From positions 1 to 18,201 of the forward strand of contig JAFLUS010000006.1 of NCBI GenBank assembly GCA_022508685.1: a stretch of DNA of 18,201 bases, written 5' to 3'. This document shows positions 8,654 through 15,940 of this stretch, piece after piece; position 1 is the stretch's first letter; every line of letters begins with the position of its first letter. The translations under genes and the position numbers were made by a program. Under the pieces are notes generated by a model. It was given only the letters and a program-made list of their open reading frames with translations. It had not been told where the DNA came from and made no database searches. Origin of the DNA: Prevotellaceae bacterium (GTDB lineage: Bacteria > Bacteroidota > Bacteroidia > Bacteroidales > Bacteroidaceae).

Positions 8654-10777
8654 ATGAAATCAATTGTAAACATGAAATATTGGGCATTGGCGATTGTCGC
8701 GGCAGTCACGATGCAGTTCTCGTTCATCAGTTGTAGTGATGACCCGGGAGTAGACAACTATTATACCTCCACAGCCGAATTTGCAGGCGACTACATCTCC
8801 AATCGTTCGCAATTCAGCAAGTTCAGCCGTATCGTGGAACGCTCAAACATGATGAACTTGCTCAACACCTATGGCTCGCTCACTTTGTTTGCACCGACCA
8901 ACGAAGCGGTAGACAAATACTTGGCAGGTCGCGGTTTGACTTCAGTAGAACAACTGAGCAAAGCCGATTGTGACACCATTACCTACACGCACATTATCGA
9001 CAAGAAGGCATACTTCACTATCGAAATGAGTAATGGTACGTATGACGATTTGAATATGCTCGACCGTCCTTTGCAGATTACGACAACCGCTGACTCGTTG
9101 ACTACTCCGGGAGAAATTCTTCTGGATATTCAAATCAACCGTCAAGCCCAGATGATTCATTGGGATGACTCCGTTGCCAATGGTGTGGTACACACGATGG
9201 CTGACGTCATTGGTTCACGCAGTGTGACATTGCCCGAAGTATTGGGTGAAGACCCCAACATCTCGTTGTTCTATGAGGCTTTGGTACTGACGCACATGGA
9301 CGACTCGCTTCGCAGATTTATTGATGAAAACTACTCTGTAGGTTATGACTCTATCAACTGGACGAACGATGCCCTTGTGATGCATACGGCAAGCGAATAT
9401 GACAATGTGGCTTACATGGAACGCCGCTATTTCAAATATACGGCATTCTGTCCGACGGACGATGTCTTCCGTGATAAGTATAATGTGACGGACATGGAAA
9501 GTCTGAAGCGTTTGGCAGAGCAAATCTATGCAGACAAGACCTTGTTCCCCTGCACGGAAGCCGAAGCGAACGACCCGACCAGTCGTAACAACCCGCTCAA
9601 CCGCTTCATCTCTTACCACTTGCTCGACCGTTATGGCACTTACTATTCGTTGACGGCTTACGACCGTGAAAACAGCCCGTTGGCAAAAGCATTTGCACGT
9701 ACCAACATCGACATTGCAGACTGGTATGAAACGATGATGCCGTACTCTATCTTGAAGTGCTCGTATCCTTATAGTACAGACCGCACAATGGAAGGACTTT
9801 ATGTGAACCGTCGCGGTATCATGACGAAGCCCGACCGCCAAGGCTATCAAATTCGCGGTGCCAAGGTGGCTAAAGCGAGTGAAATGGAAGTGAACCAAGC
9901 AGCGGCAATCAATGGTATTTACCACTATATTGACGACATTCTCTTCTATGGAACGAACCCGGTTACCGGTGTCGTGGCAACGAAGGATTTGTTCAGTGAA
10001 CGTCTGCGTTTCGACGCATCGACACTTTCGCCCGACTTTATGACCAGCGGTGCGCGTGGCCATGCGACGAAGCAAGGTTCAACGAATAATAACTATGGTA
10101 TATGGCAGGATGAACCGCGTGCCGTGTCGAACCGCAATACTTGTTTAGGTTTCAAGGCAGGTTCAGCGAAGAATTTCTTCTTTACCGACCAGACCCACGT
10201 GCATGTGCGTAACCGTTATCTGAATTTCTGGTCATATCAGGCAGACGAAGTGACGGTGAAAGGTAACTACGACTTGACGGTGAAGATACCGCCCGTTCCG
10301 GAAGGAATGTGGGAAGTACGTTTGTTCACTTGCGTTGGTTTCAACAGCCGTGGAATCGTGCAGTTCTACATCGACGGCCAGCCTCAAGGAATTCCTTTCG
10401 ACATGCGTCCGAATGGCGACAGCCCGGTAATTGGTTGGAAATCTGATACAGGTGCCAATGGATTGAATGATGACGCAGAGCAGATTGCTGCCTTCGACCG
10501 TCAATTCCATGCTCGTGGTTGGATGAAGGGTATGAAGTCGTACATGAACAATGGCGACAACGGCGAGCGTTCGTGGGAGGCTGCGGGTAGTTTCCGTATG
10601 CAGAACAATACGTTGCGTCGCGTCATCGGTCAGTTCTACTCGGACGGCCACAGCGACCACTATGTTCGCTTCCAGCAGCGTATCGACTCATCGGAAAACG
10701 AAATGAACTTCGACGTGCTCGAACTTTGCCCCGCCATTATCTACGATAACCCCGATGTAGTAGAAGACCCGTGGTAA
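8654..10777 (+). CDS. Surface lipoprotein with two FAS1-like domains and a C-terminal beta-sandwich-like module (F2)
   Basis: This 707-aa protein has a signal peptide ending FSFISC (Cys27) and mature end SDDPGVD. FAS1 unit 1 spans about 54-190, with the clear motif LTLFAPTNEAV (76-86) and closing NGVVHTMADVIG (176-187). Unit 2 spans about 196-435, with YTAFCPTDDVF (262-272) and closing NGIYHYIDDILFY (420-432). From about 445 the protein changes character: alternating hydrophobic strands such as YDLTVKIPPVPEGMWEVRLF (539-558), IVQFYIDGQPQGIPFDMR (568-585) and the final strand MNFDVLELCP (684-693). This resembles a jelly-roll or galactose-binding-like module, and a similar pattern occurs in the next gene. 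It is likely a surface ligand or glycan binder serving the flanking transporters; that role is inferred. The start at 8654 (6 bp after D1) is preferred over Met7 at 8672 because it adds a charged N-region. Confidence 0.85.
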   Translation: MKSIVNMKYWALAIVAAVTMQFSFISCSDDPGVDNYYTSTAEFAGDYISNRSQFSKFSRIVERSNMMNLLNTYGSLTLFAPTNEAVDKYLAGRGLTSVEQLSKADCDTITYTHIIDKKAYFTIEMSNGTYDDLNMLDRPLQITTTADSLTTPGEILLDIQINRQAQMIHWDDSVANGVVHTMADVIGSRSVTLPEVLGEDPNISLFYEALVLTHMDDSLRRFIDENYSVGYDSINWTNDALVMHTASEYDNVAYMERRYFKYTAFCPTDDVFRDKYNVTDMESLKRLAEQIYADKTLFPCTEAEANDPTSRNNPLNRFISYHLLDRYGTYYSLTAYDRENSPLAKAFARTNIDIADWYETMMPYSILKCSYPYSTDRTMEGLYVNRRGIMTKPDRQGYQIRGAKVAKASEMEVNQAAAINGIYHYIDDILFYGTNPVTGVVATKDLFSERLRFDASTLSPDFMTSGARGHATKQGSTNNNYGIWQDEPRAVSNRNTCLGFKAGSAKNFFFTDQTHVHVRNRYLNFWSYQADEVTVKGNYDLTVKIPPVPEGMWEVRLFTCVGFNSRGIVQFYIDGQPQGIPFDMRPNGDSPVIGWKSDTGANGLNDDAEQIAAFDRQFHARGWMKGMKSYMNNGDNGERSWEAAGSFRMQNNTLRRVIGQFYSDGHSDHYVRFQQRIDSSENEMNFDVLELCPAIIYDNPDVVEDPW

Positions 10778-10820
10778 TTTTTTAGAAAAAGTGATTTTGA
10801 TAATAAAATATATATCAGAT
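10778..10820 (+). promoter_or_regulatory. AT-rich spacer, the longest gap in the operon
   Basis: This 43-bp spacer, counted to the preferred start at 10821, is almost entirely A and T. It begins with TTTTTT, AG, AAAAA (10778-10790), a small inverted repeat without GC pairs. An in-frame GTG at 10791 could serve as an alternative start, but it would place MILIIKYISD ahead of an already complete lipoprotein signal. No good -33/-7 promoter pair was found. The spacer may be an mRNA processing or secondary initiation site that separates the first and second FAS1-SusC-SusD modules; this is speculative. Confidence 0.3.
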
Positions 10821-12641
10821 ATGAATAATCAGATAAAAAACACTTTCCGGACAGGACTTGTGGCATTGGCTACGTTGGTGGCAGCCGTATCCTGTTCAGA
10901 TACGTGGGATGAGCATTATGAATCTGCGCCCAATCTGACTTATGACGGTGTAGTCATTGAGTATATTCGGCAGAATTCGGATTTGTCCGACTTCTATGAA
11001 GTGCTCAAGGCTACGGGTTATGACAGAGAATTGAACGGCGCACAAGTGATGACCGTTTTGGCTCCGCAAAACGGAACTTTCGACAAGGCAGCGCTGTTGG
11101 CTGATGTAGCAGCCGGCAAACGTCAGTCTGTCATCGACCGTTTTGTGAAAAACCACATTTTGCGCTACAATTTCTCGTTGACAAACGAAGAACAGCGTGT
11201 GGCGTTGTTGAACACAAAAACCATTTTGTTCGGAACATTGGCAGAAAACACCATTCAGAACGTAGAGGTAGCCATTCCTAATATTGCGTGCAATAAGGGT
11301 GTGGTACAGGTGCTGACGGGTGCCATTCCTTATACGCCGAATATCTATGAATATTTGTCCGACCAGTTGGATGAATACAAGGCAGCACAAGGTATGACCG
11401 ATGCGGATGAAAATCCGATTTCGTTGTTCTCGTTCTTTGCAGAATATGACAACGACTTGCTGGATGAGGCTCGCAGCGTGAAGAGTGGCGACGTCGACTC
11501 TTTGGGAAATATCGTCTATGCCGACTCCGTGATGACGCGCAACAACACGTTGGCGACGACATTGGATACTTACATTTTCCGTGAAGACTCCAACTATGCA
11601 GCCATCATTCCGACGGTGGAGGCTTATCAGAAGCGCTACGAAGAGGTGAAGAAGTATCTGAACTTCAACATGAACAGCCTTGTGCAGAGTGGTACGGCTG
11701 AAGAACGGCAGCACGACTACGACTCCATTCAGAACTATTATGCCAATATGTTCACCATGAGCGACCTCTTCTACAACATGAACACCAATCGGGGTGACTC
11801 GTTGGTTTCTACATCGTATAAGAAGAACAACTGGAAATATGGTGTATACTATCCGAATGGAACGACTCCCGAACGTGAAGAAATCTTGAAAGATGCCGGT
11901 CGTGAGTTCTACGGCGACGTGTTTGCCGGCGCCACCAAGGTGGATTGCAGCAATGGTGCAGCCTATCTGGTAGACAACATTCCGTATACCATTTATGACA
12001 ACTTTGTCCGTAAGATTGTGGTAGAAGGTGAAGGCGCATCCAACGTGGAGCGCGGAACCGACAGCAGCGGTGCTCGCTGGACGGACGAAGAAGAGGAAAT
12101 CGCTATCGTGACCGTGCCTTATCGTGGCGAAGCAACCGACATTTCGGGTGGTACTTATGCTTATATCAGCAACCCAAGTTCGCGCACGAAGAAAGTGACG
12201 TTTGCATACAAAGTGCCCAACACCTTGTCAGGCAAATACAATATCTATGCGCGTTTCCTTCCGTTGTCGACCTATTATGATTACATGGAAGATGCGTCGT
12301 CCGCATCCCGCCCTGTCCGCTTCCGTGTGTATCTCTATGAGAAGACAGCCGATGGCGAACTGACGACGAAGTCTACGGGCTATACTCGTTTGCACAATCC
12401 GGCAGAATCAGGTACGAACTACAATTTTGAAACGTCGGCAGATGAAGTTACAACGATTAAGTTGGCTGAAGCCGTTGAGTTGAAGAATTGCTACTATGGT
12501 GACAATTACGGTGTGCTGTTGGGTTTTGAAACCAATACCACAACATCACAAATCAACAACGGAACGTATATCAATGCTTTCTGTCTCGATTGCATCATAT
12601 TTGAACCTTGTAAAGAAGACACCGACAACGTTACTGAATAA
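10821..12641 (+). CDS. Surface lipoprotein with two divergent FAS1-like domains and a C-terminal beta-sandwich-like module (F3)
   Basis: From the ATG at 10821 the product is 606 aa, with a classic signal (MNNQIKNTFR, then a hydrophobic core) ending AAVSC at Cys25 and mature end SDTWDEHYE. A longer frame from GTG 10791 is open but less likely. FAS1 unit 1 spans about 41-172, with MTVLAPQNGTF (77-87) and closing NKGVVQVLTGAIPYT (158-172). A more divergent unit 2 spans about 175-395, with YAAIIPTVEAY (259-269) and closing NGAAYLVDNIPYT (378-390). An acidic linker (RWTDEEEEIA) leads to a beta-rich C-terminal module, with FAYKVPNTLSGKYNIYARF from 461 and final strand CLDCIIFEPC at 588-597. The K-V/I-P-x3-G-x-Y/W pattern and last strand parallel F2. 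It sits 11 bp before C2 and is inferred to be a surface binding protein for that transporter. Confidence 0.85.
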   Translation: MNNQIKNTFRTGLVALATLVAAVSCSDTWDEHYESAPNLTYDGVVIEYIRQNSDLSDFYEVLKATGYDRELNGAQVMTVLAPQNGTFDKAALLADVAAGKRQSVIDRFVKNHILRYNFSLTNEEQRVALLNTKTILFGTLAENTIQNVEVAIPNIACNKGVVQVLTGAIPYTPNIYEYLSDQLDEYKAAQGMTDADENPISLFSFFAEYDNDLLDEARSVKSGDVDSLGNIVYADSVMTRNNTLATTLDTYIFREDSNYAAIIPTVEAYQKRYEEVKKYLNFNMNSLVQSGTAEERQHDYDSIQNYYANMFTMSDLFYNMNTNRGDSLVSTSYKKNNWKYGVYYPNGTTPEREEILKDAGREFYGDVFAGATKVDCSNGAAYLVDNIPYTIYDNFVRKIVVEGEGASNVERGTDSSGARWTDEEEEIAIVTVPYRGEATDISGGTYAYISNPSSRTKKVTFAYKVPNTLSGKYNIYARFLPLSTYYDYMEDASSASRPVRFRVYLYEKTADGELTTKSTGYTRLHNPAESGTNYNFETSADEVTTIKLAEAVELKNCYYGDNYGVLLGFETNTTTSQINNGTYINAFCLDCIIFEPCKEDTDNVTE

Positions 12642-12652
12642 ATCTCGATACA

Positions 12653-15600
12653 ATGAAACAGACTAATTCATATTCAATCGACTGGTTGCGGGTTTGTAGA
12701 AACGGATTCGCAGCGCTGATGTTCTTTGTGGGAATCACTCCTGCCATGGCTCAAGACGAGACAGATGTGGATGAGGCAGAATTTGCGGTTAAACGTGAAG
12801 TAAAGAAGCCACAGAAGAACTATCCGATGATGGAAGTTACGGGAAAAGTTGTTGACGCAGCCACAGGCGAAGCACTTGCCGGTGTGAAGTTGTCGGCTTA
12901 CAACAACATTTACTACACAGCCATGACGGATGAAGATGGTACGTACACCATTAAAGTCCCCACGTTTGTCACTTCCATTGCAGCCAACCTCGAAGGCTAC
13001 AACTTGGTGCGCACTGCCTTGAACGGACGGACGGCAAATGTCAACATTCAGTTGTATTCTGCAAGTTATACAAGTGATTATGTTGCACGTACCGTTGCCA
13101 GCAAGCAGGTAGACATACAAGGTTTTGAAGAAACGACCGCGCTGACGGCAGATGATGAAATCCACAACCGCTTGGGCGGTGATGTGCGCAGCATCACTCG
13201 TTCCGCCCTCAACGGACAGGGCTCTGCCATGTTCATCAATGGTATCAACTCGTTGAACACGAATGCACAGCCTCTGATTGTCATCGACGGCGTGGTGTTC
13301 GACATGATGTACGATTCCGAATCGCTCCATGCCGGTTATTTCACCAACTTGCTGACATCGCTCAACATGGACGACGTGGAAACCATCGAAGTGATGAAGA
13401 ACGGAACGGCCATCTATGGTGCAAAAGCCGCAAACGGCGTCATTCTCATCAACACCAAGCGCAACAAGTCGATGGCAACGCGCATCGATTTCAATGCACG
13501 TTTCGGCATGGAATTCATGCCCAAGACGATGGACGTCATGGAGGCAGACGATTATCGCGCCTATGCTTCTCAGTTGATTAAGTCCACAGGTGCAAAGTTG
13601 GAAAATGTGAAGTTCCTCAATCCCAATCCGGACTATCACTACTATCCGATGTACCACAACAACACCGACTGGAAGAAGCAAGTGTACGATGAGGCTTTCT
13701 CGCAGAACTACAGCATCCACATCCAAGGTGGTGATGACGTAGCCAACTACAACCTCTCGGTTGGTTACACCGATGCCTCTTCCACATTGAAGAAGAATGA
13801 CATGAACCGGTTCAACATCCGTTTTAACACCGACGTTCTTCTCAATAAGTGGTTCACTACCCGTTTCGATGCTTCGTACTCGAACACCACCCGTGATTTG
13901 CGCGATGTGGGATGGTTGTCCGACTATTCTGCCAGCCCGTTGGCTTCAACGAATGTGCTTGCCCTCATCAAGGCACCCTTCCTGTCGCCTTATGGCTTTA
14001 CGGTACAGCGTGTGCCGTCGAGCACCTTCGCCGGCGCCGACGACTATTTGGACGAAGTGCTGGGAGCCGGTGTCGGTTCACTTGCCAACCCGAGTGCCAT
14101 TCTGAAGAATGGTGAAGCGAAGAACAAGAACCATTCCGACCTCACGCAAATCAACATTGCCATTGCGCCGAAGTGGCAACCTACGCAGAACCTCTCCGTT
14201 ACAGAGCGTTTCAGTTATACGATGCAAAGTTTTGACGAATCTTACTACACGCCAATCGTGGGTATGCCGGCATACAACTTCTCTGAACAGGAAGGAACGA
14301 CCTACAACACGAAGAACTCGCAGTTTACGAAGCACAATGCCGTATTCTCCGACACACGCGCAGACTGGGCCATTCCACTCGGTGCACATCGTCTCGACGT
14401 CTTTGGCGGTGTCCGCTTCATGAACGATACGTATCGTGTAACGGGACTGATGGGTGACAACACGCCTAACGACAAGAGCCCGAACAATGCCAACAGCCAG
14501 AAATCGAAGAAGATTGTCGGTACTGACATTTCGTGGCGTTCGCTGACCTACTATGCAAATGTAGATTATAACTACATGGAGAAGTACTATCTGCAAGGTA
14601 TCTTGGCAATGGAAACTTCTTCCCGCTACGGAAAAGACACCGATGCCGGACTGAAAATGTTTGGTGTGCCTTGGGGCTTCTTCCCGTCATTGCAAGGTGC
14701 ATGGGTCATCACGAACGAAAATTGGTTCAAGCCGAACAATGGTGTGAACATGCTGAAACTCAATGTCGGTTTTGAGTCGGTCGGTAACGACGCGATTGAC
14801 AACAATGCGACACTGACTTACATGCAAGGTTCTTCGCTGTTGGGCGGAGGCATCCCCTCGATTACGTTTGCTCATGTCGGTAACTCCAAACTGCGTTGGG
14901 AAACGACCAACCGCGTGAATGCCGGCATCGAAGGTAACTTCATCAACAACCGCCTCAATGTTCGTTTCAATTACTACAAGTCGTGGACGAACAATCTGAT
15001 TGCCACTGGCATGATGGCATACGTTGCCGGCTTGGGTGAATATCAGACGAACGACGGTAAGTTGCAGAACGAAGGTTTCGATTTCGCATTCAACACGAAA
15101 GTCATCAATGCACCGAAACTCAAGTTTGAACTTGGCGGAAGCATCGGTCACTACAAGAACAAGATTACCCGTCTGCCGCAAGGAAAGACTTCGTTCCTCA
15201 CCGACGTATATGGCGGAACCATCCTGACGCAAGTCGGCAGTCCTGCAGGTCTGTTCTACGGCTACAAGACCAATGGTGTCTACGCCACCAGCGCCGATGC
15301 TGAAAAGGCAGGTCTTTACATCACCGACAACACCGGTGCGCCGACGTATTTCAAGGGCGGCGACATGCGGTTTGTCGACACTGACGGCAACTTTGAAATC
15401 AACGATGCCGACCGTGTAGTGATTGGCGACCCCAATCCGGACATCTACGGAAACATCCACGCCAACTTCTACATTGGCAAGCGCTGGAGCGTCAGTGCCA
15501 ACTTCAACTATTCGTTGGGCAACGACATCTACAACTATCAACGCGCCATGTTGGAATCGGGTTCGCAGTTCATGAACCAGACCACAGCCATGAAGCGTCG

Positions 15601-15928
15601 TTGGATGGCTGAAGGTCAGCAGACGGACATCCCCGGTGTTACCTATGGCGACCCGATGGGCAACGCCCGTTTCTCCGACCGTTGGATTGAAGACGGCAGT
15701 TATCTGAAGTTGAAGAATATCACAGTTAGTTACAACATCCCAATTCAGAACCAGTATATCCAAGGCCTCACCGTGTGGGCAGCAGGCAACGACCTCTTCA
15801 CGCTCACTCGCTACCTCGGCAACGACCCCGAAGTCTGTGCAGGCAACGGCGTGCTGATGCAAGGCATCGATGCCGGCTATCTGAATTACGGACGGAGCAT
15901 CACTCTCGGTGTAAAGATTAACCTCTAA
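12653..15928 (+). CDS. SusC/RagA-type TonB-dependent outer-membrane receptor (C2)
   Basis: This 1091-aa protein is a second SusC-like importer. The signal peptide runs to about Ala33 (ITPAMA, then QDET). A charged linker (34-57), first acidic (DETDVDEAE) and then basic (KREVKKPQK), precedes the carboxypeptidase-regulatory-like domain at about 60-135 (VTGKVVDAATGEALAGVKL, TDEDGTYTI). The plug spans about 141-272 and is divergent: the usual R-I-R-G strand reads MFINGINSL (193-201), but PLIVIDGVVF, VETIEVMKNGTAIYGAKA and ANGVILINTKR are clear. Barrel signs are NTDW (337-340), the EF-hand-like FVDTDGNFEINDADR loop from 907, and a final aliphatic strand ending VKINL. It resembles C1 only in family motifs, so it probably handles a different ligand or is an old duplicate. 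It is 11 bp after F3 and 12 bp before D2. Confidence 0.95.
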   Translation: MKQTNSYSIDWLRVCRNGFAALMFFVGITPAMAQDETDVDEAEFAVKREVKKPQKNYPMMEVTGKVVDAATGEALAGVKLSAYNNIYYTAMTDEDGTYTIKVPTFVTSIAANLEGYNLVRTALNGRTANVNIQLYSASYTSDYVARTVASKQVDIQGFEETTALTADDEIHNRLGGDVRSITRSALNGQGSAMFINGINSLNTNAQPLIVIDGVVFDMMYDSESLHAGYFTNLLTSLNMDDVETIEVMKNGTAIYGAKAANGVILINTKRNKSMATRIDFNARFGMEFMPKTMDVMEADDYRAYASQLIKSTGAKLENVKFLNPNPDYHYYPMYHNNTDWKKQVYDEAFSQNYSIHIQGGDDVANYNLSVGYTDASSTLKKNDMNRFNIRFNTDVLLNKWFTTRFDASYSNTTRDLRDVGWLSDYSASPLASTNVLALIKAPFLSPYGFTVQRVPSSTFAGADDYLDEVLGAGVGSLANPSAILKNGEAKNKNHSDLTQINIAIAPKWQPTQNLSVTERFSYTMQSFDESYYTPIVGMPAYNFSEQEGTTYNTKNSQFTKHNAVFSDTRADWAIPLGAHRLDVFGGVRFMNDTYRVTGLMGDNTPNDKSPNNANSQKSKKIVGTDISWRSLTYYANVDYNYMEKYYLQGILAMETSSRYGKDTDAGLKMFGVPWGFFPSLQGAWVITNENWFKPNNGVNMLKLNVGFESVGNDAIDNNATLTYMQGSSLLGGGIPSITFAHVGNSKLRWETTNRVNAGIEGNFINNRLNVRFNYYKSWTNNLIATGMMAYVAGLGEYQTNDGKLQNEGFDFAFNTKVINAPKLKFELGGSIGHYKNKITRLPQGKTSFLTDVYGGTILTQVGSPAGLFYGYKTNGVYATSADAEKAGLYITDNTGAPTYFKGGDMRFVDTDGNFEINDADRVVIGDPNPDIYGNIHANFYIGKRWSVSANFNYSLGNDIYNYQRAMLESGSQFMNQTTAMKRRWMAEGQQTDIPGVTYGDPMGNARFSDRWIEDGSYLKLKNITVSYNIPIQNQYIQGLTVWAAGNDLFTLTRYLGNDPEVCAGNGVLMQGIDAGYLNYGRSITLGVKINL

Positions 15929-15940
15929 AACGACAGAACG

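Noticed and set aside
8654..8674. Alternative start of F2 at the second Met (8672)
   Set aside because: The first ATG at 8654 follows the D1 stop by 6 bp, like the other short gaps, and gives a fuller signal peptide; the alternative remains possible but less likely.
9215..10075. 286-codon open frame on the minus strand
   Set aside because: It overlaps F2, whose FAS1 motifs and lipoprotein signal are convincing; no independent support for an antisense gene.
14687..15862. 391-codon open frame on the minus strand
   Set aside because: It lies wholly inside the C2 barrel coding region and has the same V/R/H-rich shadow character, with no signal peptide or motif.
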